DNA from: Chthonomonas sp. UBA6659 | Lineage (GTDB): Bacteria; Armatimonadota; Fimbriimonadia; Fimbriimonadales; Fimbriimonadaceae | Length of the DNA: 16,756 nt | Assembly (NCBI GenBank): GCA_002455425.1 | Contig: DKKT01000056.1 | Location: 1 to 16,756, forward strand | Reading direction: 5' to 3' | Shown here: positions 7,198 to 13,307 of the stretch, one piece after another | Numbering within the stretch: the first letter of the stretch is position 1 | How the letters are laid out: every line of letters starts with the position of its first letter | Notes under the pieces: model-generated | What the model was told of the DNA's origin: nothing | The model's input: the letters and a program-made list of their open reading frames with translations, nothing else | The model's database searches: none | Translations under genes and position numbers: made by a program

Positions 7198-8094
7198 ATG
7201 CCCCATTTCGTCACTCCGGCCCAAGTCGCATGGAAGGTGGCCGATGAGGCGTACTTATGGGACCGGGTCGAAGAAGCGTTCGCGAACGTCGAGGATTCCG
7301 GTATCGGGGAGCGGAGCGCATCGCTTTCGTACTTCCGAATGATCGAGGCGGAAGCTACCACGCGTGAACAAAGCGAGGTCTTCGCGATCGCTGAGTGGCT
7401 TGAACTTGAGGTCATTCCCGGCGAGCTGGGGTTGGACTTGAGCCCGGACTCGCTCGGGGCTGAGGTTCTGACCTCGTGTGCCGAAGTCGGTCGACGCCTC
7501 GGCTACGATCTCTCCGCGAAGACGCGTGTCGCCTTTCTCGCCGCCGAAGCCGATGCGCCGTGGGCGACGGCACCCTACGGCTACTGCGTCGACAAGTACC
7601 CGTACGAGAAGATCTGTCTCCCGTACCACCTTCTGGGGCGGCCTCGCGAGCGCAGGCAGGCCGTCGCCCATGAGTACGCCCACGTGGTGAGCATCAACCT
7701 GAGCCAAGGACACGCCCCAAACTGGCTCGGGGAGGCCGTTTCGGTTCTCAGCGAAGGCCAGTTCGATCCCCGAGCTGAGCGACTGTTTTCCGAAGGACGG
7801 TGGCCGTGGCGCGAGCCGGCGAAACTCGAAGGGATGTTCGACGTCACCCACGGAGACCCCGAGACCGTTTGGCGAGCCTACCAACAGGCAGGCTTGATCG
7901 GACGCTACCTCGCGGAGTCGATGGGCGAGAAGGGCCTCGGCGACCTGCTTCGCACCCTTGGCTCGGAGGGGCTCTTCGCCCAGTTGGTCGGCCGCCTCCT
8001 TGGCCGGACCCGCACGGACCTCGCACTGCGTCGCCATTGCGGTATTGGCGAACGCGAACTTTTCGCCAATACCTTGCAATGGATCCGTCGCTGA
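7198..8094 (+). CDS. HEXXH zinc peptidase-like protein (gluzincin/Peptidase_MA type)
   Basis: The protein has 298 residues from the ATG at 7198; an in-frame TTG at 7180 would add six. It has HEYAHVV at 158-164 and a probable third zinc ligand Glu179 in NWLGEAVSV, giving HEXXH-X16-E, the arrangement of gluzincin peptidases (Peptidase_MA_2-like). No signal peptide or membrane segment is visible, so it appears cytosolic. The upstream half, with a segment CVDKYPYEKICLPYHLLGRPRE just before the HEXXH helix, fits the small beta-strand edge of such domains. The substrate is unknown. The gene lies 123 bp after the M42 peptidase and 36 bp before cytidine deaminase. Its last 60 bases contain a strong inverted repeat (8034-8082). 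Confidence 0.8.
   Translation: MPHFVTPAQVAWKVADEAYLWDRVEEAFANVEDSGIGERSASLSYFRMIEAEATTREQSEVFAIAEWLELEVIPGELGLDLSPDSLGAEVLTSCAEVGRRLGYDLSAKTRVAFLAAEADAPWATAPYGYCVDKYPYEKICLPYHLLGRPRERRQAVAHEYAHVVSINLSQGHAPNWLGEAVSVLSEGQFDPRAERLFSEGRWPWREPAKLEGMFDVTHGDPETVWRAYQQAGLIGRYLAESMGEKGLGDLLRTLGSEGLFAQLVGRLLGRTRTDLALRRHCGIGERELFANTLQWIRR
8034..8082. repeat. Long near-perfect inverted repeat inside the 3' end of the HEXXH gene
   Basis: The 12-nt arms GGTATTGGCGAA (8041-8052) and TTCGCCAATACC (8062-8073) are perfectly complementary around a 9-nt loop. Pairing continues with CCATTGC (8034-8040) and GCAATGG (8076-8082) after a 2-nt TT bulge, for 19 paired bases in 49 nt. The structure ends 9 nt before the stop codon and 48 nt before cytidine deaminase. 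No T-run follows. Confidence 0.85.
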
Positions 8095-8130
8095 TGCCGC
8101 TCGCTAAGTTCGAGAAGGTATAAGGACGGG

Positions 8131-8550
8131 ATGCACGAACTCGTCCGCCATGCGGCTGAAGCCCGACGGCAGGCGTATGCGCCGTACAGCGGCTACAAGG
8201 TCGGGGCGTGCGTTTTGGGCAGCAACGGACGCCTCTACATGGGTTGTAACGTTGAGAACATCTCCTACGGCCTGACGATCTGCGCCGAGCGAAGCGCGAT
8301 CACGGCGATGGTCTTGGCGGGGTGTGTGGAGATCCTCGAGGTCGCCGTGGTCACCCGTGACGGCGGTACACCCTGCGGGGCGTGCCTCCAAGTGATCGCC
8401 GAGTTCGCGTTCAAGATCGAGCACGTCAAGGTCCATTGCGCGACGGAGGACGGCGTCATGCAGACCTATGATCTGAAGGAGTTGCTACCCCACGGCTTTT
8501 CCTCTGGCGAAGTTCGGCAAAACGAGACCGACACTCGGCAGTCAGAATAA
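8131..8550 (+). CDS. cdd: Cytidine deaminase
   Basis: This cytosolic pyrimidine-salvage enzyme converts (deoxy)cytidine to (deoxy)uridine. The 139-residue protein has the zinc site of the small homotetrameric class: CAER at 51-54 (Cys51 ligand, Glu53 general acid/base) and PCGAC at 81-85 (Cys82 and Cys85 ligands). APYSGYKVGA near 17-26 and GCNVENISYG near 38-47 bind the nucleoside. The last 20 or so residues are a polar tail beyond the usual core. A Shine-Dalgarno-like AAGGA (8122-8126) precedes the ATG. It sits between the HEXXH gene and the lipoprotein pair with short gaps (36 and 18 bp), so co-transcription is possible. Confidence 0.96.
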   Translation: MHELVRHAAEARRQAYAPYSGYKVGACVLGSNGRLYMGCNVENISYGLTICAERSAITAMVLAGCVEILEVAVVTRDGGTPCGACLQVIAEFAFKIEHVKVHCATEDGVMQTYDLKELLPHGFSSGEVRQNETDTRQSE

Positions 8551-8568
8551 CTCGACGGGACGGAATCC

Positions 8569-9264
8569 ATGGCGAAGTACTGGGGCATCTATCTTCTCAT
8601 CACGGGCGCGCTGATCATCGGTTGCGGGGGCGGAGGCGGCGATCGCGTGACGACGACCGGCTCGACCGCCACGAGTGGCGCAACGACCGGCAACACCACC
8701 GGGAACACCACCGGTGCGACCACAGGTTCGACGACCGGAGCGACCACGGGCTCTACCACGGGCTCCACGACAGGCTCCACGACAGGCTCGACGACCGGGT
8801 CAACCACGGGCTCGACCACGGGCTCCACGACAGGCTCGACGACCGGGTCAACGACTGGCTCGACGACCGGGTCAACGACCGGGTCGACCACAGGCTCGAC
8901 CACCGGTGGTGGCTCGACCTCGGTCGTGAGTGGCCGCGTCGTCGAGGAGGGATCCACGTTCGGGATCGGCTCGATCCAGTTGCGGTTCTACAACGCGAGT
9001 GGCACCCAAACCAACTCGCTCACCACCGACAGCAACGGGAACTACTCGGGCAACGTCTCGCGATCCGCGACCAGTTTTCACATCGTCTCGATCCCGCTTG
9101 GGTACCACAAGTCTTACACGTACGCCGGCAAGCGCTACGCGCCGCTGATCCCGAGTTGCCGGGCACCGCTTCCGTCCCTTGCCGGAGGTAACGTCACCCT
9201 CGGATCGATCAGCGTTCCCAGTTCGACGTTTCCGCCTCCCCCGCCGCCGGACGGCTGCAAGTAA
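8569..9264 (+). CDS. Putative lipoprotein with [ASN]TTG repeat linker and carboxypeptidase-regulatory-like domain (paralogue A)
   Basis: This 231-residue protein has a signal peptide with lipobox I-I-G-C (Cys19) followed by a glycine run. A Thr/Gly/Ser-rich flexible linker of 19 four-residue units lies at about residues 38-113. A domain follows that begins VSGRVVEEGSTFGI and looks like a carboxypeptidase-regulatory/transthyretin-like beta-sandwich (one LTTDSNGNYSG turn). The end is proline-rich: SSTFPPPPPPDGCK. Two cysteines besides the lipid Cys (SCRAP and DGCK) could form a disulfide. The domain is about 74% identical by eye to the next gene's product, from which it differs most in the linker. 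Its role is unknown; it is probably exposed on a membrane surface. Confidence 0.85.
   Translation: MAKYWGIYLLITGALIIGCGGGGGDRVTTTGSTATSGATTGNTTGNTTGATTGSTTGATTGSTTGSTTGSTTGSTTGSTTGSTTGSTTGSTTGSTTGSTTGSTTGSTTGSTTGGGSTSVVSGRVVEEGSTFGIGSIQLRFYNASGTQTNSLTTDSNGNYSGNVSRSATSFHIVSIPLGYHKSYTYAGKRYAPLIPSCRAPLPSLAGGNVTLGSISVPSSTFPPPPPPDGCK
8680..8907 (+). repeat. 12-bp tandem repeat array encoding [AN S]TTG units
   Basis: Nineteen consecutive 12-bp units each encode four residues, first Ala, Asn or Ser and then Thr-Thr-Gly; the last thirteen are all STTG. Synonymous codons vary between units (for example TCGACCACGGGC and TCCACGACAGGC), so the array is old or has been shuffled rather than freshly expanded. 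The 12-bp period keeps frame, so unit gain or loss would only change linker length. Confidence 0.95.
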
Positions 9265-9269
9265 CGCAC

Positions 9270-9746
9270 TTGGCCGTGCGTCGCTCTTCTCGCGGGCCAC
9301 TTGCCGGGGTCGCGGGCCTGACGCTCGCGATCCTCGCCGCGTCGCTCGTCGGTTGCGGCGGTGGCGGTGGCACCGGGCCTGGGCCGGGACCGGGGCCGAA
9401 TCCGGGACTCCGAGGGCAGGTCGTCGAGGAAGGCTCGACGTTCGGCATCGCTTCGGTGCAGGTCCGTTTCTATGATTCGGGTGGTGCGCTTGTCGACACG
9501 CTGACGACGGACGCCGAGGGCCACTTCGCGGGCAACGTCGTCACGTCCGCGACGAGCTTTCACGTGGTCTCGATCCCACTGGGCTATCACAAGTCTTACG
9601 TCTTCAACGGGAAACGGTACGCGCCGCTGATCGCCGGCTGCCGAGCCCCGCTGCCTTCTCTCGCCGGGGGCAACGTCACCCTCGCCGCCATCAGTGTGCC
9701 GAGCTCAAGTTTTCCGCCTCCGCCGCCGCCCGACGGCTGCAAGTAG
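9270..9746 (+). CDS. Putative lipoprotein with Gly-Pro linker, tandem paralogue B
   Basis: This 158-residue protein (from TTG at 9270; a GTG at 9276 is a good alternative) starts only 5 bp after paralogue A stops, so the two are surely co-translated or coupled. It has a basic N-terminus, a hydrophobic segment and lipobox L-V-G-C (Cys29), then a glycine run and a short TGPGPGPGPNPG linker in place of the TTG array. The following domain shares VVEEGSTFGI, SIPLGYHKSY, GKRYAPLI, CRAPLPSLAGGNVTL and the identical tail FPPPPPPDGCK with paralogue A. It arose by tandem duplication with replacement or loss of the linker. CGCAC (9265-9269) and GTGCG (9276-9280) could pair around the TTG. Its function is unknown. 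Confidence 0.85.
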   Translation: MAVRRSSRGPLAGVAGLTLAILAASLVGCGGGGGTGPGPGPGPNPGLRGQVVEEGSTFGIASVQVRFYDSGGALVDTLTTDAEGHFAGNVVTSATSFHVVSIPLGYHKSYVFNGKRYAPLIAGCRAPLPSLAGGNVTLAAISVPSSSFPPPPPPDGCK

Positions 9747-9786
9747 GGCCCGCCAGGCGCGCGGTAGACTCTGTTCACCGAATCCC

Positions 9787-9792
9787 AAGGAG
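9787..9792 (+). promoter_or_regulatory. Shine-Dalgarno of gcvH deciding a GTG start
   Basis: AAGGAG lies 10 nt before the GTG at 9803 and supports that start; no ATG is available at a matching position for the conserved N-terminus. The 56-bp gap before gcvH is too short to hold a glycine riboswitch. Confidence 0.65.
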
Positions 9793-9802
9793 TGGAGTCC
9801 AG

Positions 9803-10183
9803 GTGAACGTTCCAACAGATCTCAAGTACACGAAGTCGCACGAGTGGGTTCGCATGGAGGGAGACATCGCGACCATCGGCATCACCGAGTACGCCCAAGC
9901 CGAGCTCGGCGACATCGTTTTCGTCGAACTGCCTGACGTAGGCCGCGCCCTCCAACCCGAAGAGTCGTTCGGCACCGTCGAGAGCGTGAAGACGGTCTCC
10001 GATCTCTACGCCCCCGTCCCCGGCGAGATCGTCGAAACGAACGGCAAGCTCGGCGCGCAATCCGAACTCGTCAATACCGATCCGTTTGGCGACGGCTGGA
10101 TGGTCAAGATTCGGGTCAGCGATGCGAGCGCTGCCGAGAGACTGCTCAGCCCCGACGCCTACCAAGCGATCCTCGAGAGCTGA
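9803..10183 (+). CDS. gcvH: Glycine cleavage system H protein
   Basis: This lipoyl-carrier protein shuttles the aminomethyl group from P-protein to T-protein during glycine breakdown. The 126-residue length is standard. YTKSHEWVR near 9-17, ITEYAQAELGDIVFVELP at about 27-44, and the lipoylation site Lys63 in FGTVESVKTVSDLYAP are all present. The start codon is GTG. It is followed after 18 bp by gcvPA, evidently in the same operon. gcvT is not nearby. Confidence 0.97.
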   Translation: MNVPTDLKYTKSHEWVRMEGDIATIGITEYAQAELGDIVFVELPDVGRALQPEESFGTVESVKTVSDLYAPVPGEIVETNGKLGAQSELVNTDPFGDGWMVKIRVSDASAAERLLSPDAYQAILES

Positions 10184-10201
10184 GCTCCGTAGAACCAGAC
10201 G

Positions 10202-11530
10202 ATGCCGTACATTCCCCACACCGAAGAAGACCGTAAGAAGATGCTCGCGACGATCGGTGTCGATCGCATCGACGATCTGTTCTGCGAGATTCCGGAAAAC
10301 CTTCGGTTTCGGGGCGAGCTCGACATGCCGACGGGCCTCGACGAGCATCACCTCTTTCTCCATCTCTTCGAGATCGCGGCCAAGAATCTAAGTTCCGCCA
10401 AGCTGACGTGGTTTCTCGGCGCCGGTTTGTACGACCGCTACATTCCGGCATCGGTTGGAGCCGTCATTTCCCGCGGCGAATTCCTCACCGCGTACACGCC
10501 GTATCAGCCGGAGTTCTCGCAGGGCTATCTGCAAACGATCTACGAGTTCCAATCGATGATCGCCGAACTGTACGGCATGGACGTCGCGAACGCGTCGATG
10601 TACGACGGCTCGACGTCGATGGCCGAGGCGGCCCTGATGTCCTGCGCCCAAACCGGCCGGGGCAAGATCGCCGTGTCGGAAGCCGTCCACCCCCACTATC
10701 GACAGGTCCTCGAAACCTACGCGTGGTCGAGCTCCCATCAGTGCGTCGAGATCGCGACTCCCGAGGGCGCCACGACCGACTTCACCCACGTCGATGACGA
10801 AACCGCGTGTCTGATCGTGCAGTACCCCAACTTCTTCGGCCAGATCGAAGACCTCACGGCGGCTCGAGCCGCCGCGACCGCCGCCGGTGCCTTGCTCGTG
10901 GTGGTTGCCGATCCTGTCGCGATGGCGCTGTTGCCGCCTCCCGGCGAGTTCGGCGCGGATGTGGTCGTCGGTGAGGGGCAGCCGCTGGGGATCCCGATGG
11001 GCTTCGGCGGGCCGATGGTCGGTCTTTACGCGTGCCGCAGGGAGTACGTTCGTCGTCTCCCGGGCCGGATCGTGGGGCGGACCCACGACCATGAGGGCCG
11101 CTCGGGTTTCACGATGACCCTGCGTACGCGCGAGCAGGACATCCGCCGCGAAAAGGCCACTTCCAACATCTGCACGAATGAAGCCCTCATGGCCCTTGCG
11201 GCGACGGTCTATCTCTGCGCGGTCGGCAAGACCGGCCTGCGATCGGTGGCGGAAAGCACGGTGCGCAACACTCAATACGCGATTTCCAAGCTCACCGAAG
11301 CCGGGGGACGGATTCGGTTCTCGGGCCGTGTCTTCGGCGAGTTCGTTCTCGAGTTGCCACGCAACGCGACCGAAGTACGCGATCAACTGATCGGTCAAGG
11401 AATCATGGCCGGGCTCCCTCTGGGGCCGTACTATCCGAAGCTTGAGCATTGCCTCCTTGTCGCTCTGACCGAGGTACGAACCAAGGAGCAGATCGACGAC
11501 TTCGCCGCGAAGCTCCGCGCCATCCTCTAA
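10202..11530 (+). CDS. gcvPA: Glycine dehydrogenase (decarboxylating) subunit 1
   Basis: This is the N-terminal half of the split P-protein, the PLP enzyme that decarboxylates glycine in the cleavage system. The 442-residue length matches the gcvPA family. FLGAGLYDRYIPASV, YTPYQPEFSQGYLQTIYEFQ, NASMYDGSTSMAEA and GRIVGRTHD are typical segments. This half lacks the PLP lysine, which lies in GcvPB. The C-terminus GLPLGPYYP and an ALTEVRT string are as expected. Its obligate partner gcvPB is not in the window; a different aminotransferase lies downstream instead. The stop codon is followed within 5 bp by a large folded element that may end transcription. Confidence 0.96.
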   Translation: MPYIPHTEEDRKKMLATIGVDRIDDLFCEIPENLRFRGELDMPTGLDEHHLFLHLFEIAAKNLSSAKLTWFLGAGLYDRYIPASVGAVISRGEFLTAYTPYQPEFSQGYLQTIYEFQSMIAELYGMDVANASMYDGSTSMAEAALMSCAQTGRGKIAVSEAVHPHYRQVLETYAWSSSHQCVEIATPEGATTDFTHVDDETACLIVQYPNFFGQIEDLTAARAAATAAGALLVVVADPVAMALLPPPGEFGADVVVGEGQPLGIPMGFGGPMVGLYACRREYVRRLPGRIVGRTHDHEGRSGFTMTLRTREQDIRREKATSNICTNEALMALAATVYLCAVGKTGLRSVAESTVRNTQYAISKLTEAGGRIRFSGRVFGEFVLELPRNATEVRDQLIGQGIMAGLPLGPYYPKLEHCLLVALTEVRTKEQIDDFAAKLRAIL

Positions 11531-11534
11531 GCTC

Positions 11535-11635
11535 ACCTCTGGGCGAGTCAGCGCTTTCCCTAGAAGCGCCGGCGCCCTTTGTAGGCGAGCTACCGCCCTT
11601 TGTAGGAGAGCCTGCGACTTCCCCAGAGGTTTTTT
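11535..11635 (+). terminator. Multi-hairpin element with closing stem and T-run after gcvPA
   Basis: ACCTCTGGG (11535-11543) is perfectly complementary to CCCAGAGGT (11622-11630), and the second arm runs into six Ts (11630-11635). Between the arms are further hairpins: GCGCTT/AAGCGC (11551-11556 with 11564-11569, 7-nt loop), GTAG/CTAC (11581-11584 with 11590-11593) inside GGCG/CGCC (11571-11574 with 11594-11597), and GTAGG/CCTGC (11602-11606 with 11611-11615, one G-T pair, AGAG loop). The whole could form a closed multi-branch RNA ending as an intrinsic terminator. It also looks like the short palindromic intergenic repeats dispersed in many bacterial genomes. The pairing is seen directly; the role is inferred. 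Confidence 0.6.
11573..11614 (+). repeat. Two 21-bp direct repeat units
   Basis: The units at 11573-11593 and 11594-11614 both begin CGCCCTTTGTAGG and share 17 of 21 bases. They lie inside the folded element and form parts of two of its hairpins, so the element itself may have grown by a local duplication. Confidence 0.8.
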
Positions 11636-11638
11636 GCC

Positions 11639-11652
11639 GGTCGCGCGCGACC
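11639..11652. promoter_or_regulatory. 14-bp perfect palindrome upstream of the aminotransferase
   Basis: GGTCGCGCGCGACC equals its own reverse complement. It lies just after the T-run of the gcvPA-end element and 49 bp before the aminotransferase ATG. It could be an operator for a dimeric regulator, but CG-rich palindromes arise by chance in such DNA, and nothing else supports a site. Confidence 0.3.
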
Positions 11653-11701
11653 TTCGCCGGGCAATGACGATGCAAAAACGACGTGGAACGATTCGTTCAA
11701 A

Positions 11702-12904
11702 ATGGACGCCATGCCATCCCCATCGAAGCGTCTGAGCCTGATTCCGCCCTACCTGTTTGCCGAAATGAGCCGCATCAAGGCGGAAGCGATCGCCCGGGGA
11801 GCCGATGTCATCGACTTGGGGATCGGCGATCCCGACATCCCGACCCCGCACGCCGTGATCGACGCCCTCGTCCGGGCGGTGGAGAAGCCGGAAACGCATC
11901 GCTACGACGAGACGCCGCGAGGCTGGTGGCCATTTCTGGAGGCGGCGGCTCAGTGGTACGGCCGCGAATTCGGCGTCGCCCTCGACCCGAAGACGGACGT
12001 GGGCCAAGTCATCGGGACCAAGGAGGGGCTCGCCCACCTCGCGTGGGCCTACGCCGACCCCGGCGACGTGGTCATCACGCCGAATCCCGGCTACACCGTT
12101 TACCGCGTGAACAGCCTCATGGCGGGGGCCGAGGTCCATGAGACCCCGCTCCGCGCCGAGCATGGCTTCCTGCCCCGGCTGGAGGACATTCCGACCGACA
12201 TCGCGCGACGGGCGAAGCTCTTCTACGTGTGCTACCCGCACAATCCCACCGGCGCCGTCGCCACACCCGAGTTCTATCGCGACGCCGTACGGTTCTGCCG
12301 CGAGTACGACATCCTCCTCGTGAACGACATGGCCTACTCGACCGTCACCTATGACGGATTCACGAACCCGACCGCGCTCCAGGTCGAGGGGGCAAAGGAC
12401 GTCACGATCGAGTTCCACTCGCTGAGCAAGATGTTCAACATGACCGGCTGGCGACTCGGGTTCTCGATCGGCAACCCCGACGCCGTCCAGACACTCCAGA
12501 AGCTCAAGTCGAATCTCGACAGCAAGCAGTTCCCCGCGATCGCCGAAGCCGGCGCCTGGGCACTGACCCATCTCGACAACCGCGAAACGCTCAAGATCTA
12601 CGAAGAGCGCCGGAACCGCCTGGTCGATGGGCTGAATGCGCTCGGCTGGAACGTGCCGAAGCCGAAGGCGACGTTTTACATCTGGGCACCGGTCCCTGGG
12701 GGCATGGACAGTTCGACCTTCGCGGAAGAGATGCTCGCGCGCACGAACGTGCTGGTCATCCCTGGCGTCGGCTATGGGGCCGAGGGCGAAGGCTACGTCC
12801 GGATGTCGCTGACGCTTCTCGGTGACGTGAACGGGGAGCGGTTCGACGAAGTCGTGCGACGCATTCAGGAGTCCGGACTCATCCCCCAGCCGGCCGGAGT
12901 CTAG
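11702..12904 (+). CDS. dapL: Class I/II PLP aminotransferase, probably LL-diaminopimelate aminotransferase
   Basis: This 400-residue fold-type I aminotransferase has the PLP Lys243 in HSLSKMFNMTGWRLGF, CYPHNPTGA with Asn181, LLVNDMAY with Asp209 and Tyr212, and Arg251. The early motif DLGIGDPDIPTP and the FNMTGWR string match the DapL-type LL-diaminopimelate aminotransferases, which make LL-diaminopimelate from tetrahydrodipicolinate in one step for lysine and peptidoglycan. Aspartate or other transaminases of the same subgroup remain possible, so the symbol is tentative. The start is ATG 11702 or 11711; neither has a clear Shine-Dalgarno. It is separated from gcvPA by a likely terminator. 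Its TAG overlaps the stop of the convergent zinc-finger gene within CTAG. Confidence 0.9.
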   Translation: MDAMPSPSKRLSLIPPYLFAEMSRIKAEAIARGADVIDLGIGDPDIPTPHAVIDALVRAVEKPETHRYDETPRGWWPFLEAAAQWYGREFGVALDPKTDVGQVIGTKEGLAHLAWAYADPGDVVITPNPGYTVYRVNSLMAGAEVHETPLRAEHGFLPRLEDIPTDIARRAKLFYVCYPHNPTGAVATPEFYRDAVRFCREYDILLVNDMAYSTVTYDGFTNPTALQVEGAKDVTIEFHSLSKMFNMTGWRLGFSIGNPDAVQTLQKLKSNLDSKQFPAIAEAGAWALTHLDNRETLKIYEERRNRLVDGLNALGWNVPKPKATFYIWAPVPGGMDSSTFAEEMLARTNVLVIPGVGYGAEGEGYVRMSLTLLGDVNGERFDEVVRRIQESGLIPQPAGV

Positions 12905-13110
12905 TTCCAGGCCGAGTAGCAGGTGCGCGCGACATAGGGCATCGTCCGGTACAGGAGCCCCGAGAGCTTCATGTGCTCGCGAAGGGCGAGTCGGCACTCA
13001 GGGCACCGCGCAAGATGATCGATCACCTCTTCGAGTTCCTCATCAAGTTCGTTGTTGAGGAACATGAAGAGGAGATCGCGCACATCTTCGCAGTTCATAC
13101 CTTCAGCCAT
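12901..13110 (-). CDS. Small zf-HC2 (ZAS-type) putative anti-sigma factor
   Basis: This 69-residue protein begins MAEGMNCEDVRDLL and carries HLARCPECR, the H-X3-C-X2-C zinc motif of ZAS anti-sigma factors that bind ECF sigma factors. An additional Cys at residue 6 could complete the site. An acidic helix (NNELDEELEEVIDH) precedes the motif, as in the family. No membrane segment follows, so it would be soluble, unlike most members. The start at 13110 has a GGAGG 12 nt upstream; the frame stays open to an ATG at 13224, but that extension lacks family character. No sigma gene is adjacent. It is divergent from the secreted metalloprotease (197-bp gap) and ends tail-to-tail on the aminotransferase. 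Confidence 0.75.
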   Translation of the reverse strand: MAEGMNCEDVRDLLFMFLNNELDEELEEVIDHLARCPECRLALREHMKLSGLLYRTMPYVARTCYSAWN

Positions 13111-13307
13111 GCTCAAGTAGACCCTCCGCAGCTCCCCGCCGTTTGGAAGTCGGTGACCCTCACTCTCTATTGTCGGATTGTTTACGAGTTGTGACTCGCA
13201 CCAGGTCCTTACCTTGTCCTTCATACCGCTTTTTTACTGGGTTCCTTGCTTGGGAAGTCCCAAATCTGGCAGGACCACCAGGCTCGACTTCGAATCAGGT
13301 TCCACTC
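13111..13307. other. Divergent intergenic region between zf-HC2 gene and metalloprotease
   Basis: This 197-bp stretch is more AT-rich than its surroundings and must hold promoters for both genes. I see a small hairpin (CGAGT/ACTCG at 13185-13198) and a run of Ts at 13230-13235. On the minus strand GGAACC (13245-13240) resembles an ECF -35, but no matching -10 lies at the right distance. No convincing promoter can be named. Confidence 0.4.

Noticed and set aside
5668..7224. A 518-codon minus-strand frame covering the M42 gene and part of the ferredoxin
   Set aside because: It overlaps two genes with full sets of catalytic or ligand residues and shows no coding character of its own.
7800..8123. 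A 107-codon plus-strand frame spanning the end of the HEXXH gene
   Set aside because: It is out of frame with a protein bearing a clear zinc-peptidase motif. It has Arg/Pro-rich shadow composition, and its end merely falls in the gap before cdd.
8680..8907. A CRISPR array
   Set aside because: The repeat unit is 12 bp without spacers and lies in frame within a lipoprotein gene, so it encodes a low-complexity linker.
9747..9802. A glycine riboswitch before gcvH
   Set aside because: The gap is only 56 bp, too short for the aptamer, and the conserved core bases are not seen.
10388..12997. An 869-codon minus-strand open frame opposite gcvPA and the aminotransferase
   Set aside because: It is antisense to two well-recognised genes and has the Arg/Asp/His-rich composition of a high-GC shadow frame. 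No family motif is visible in it.
13224..13245. An ECF-type promoter (GGAACC) on the minus strand before the zf-HC2 gene
   Set aside because: The -35-like hexamer has no matching -10 about 16-17 nt downstream, so it is not supported.
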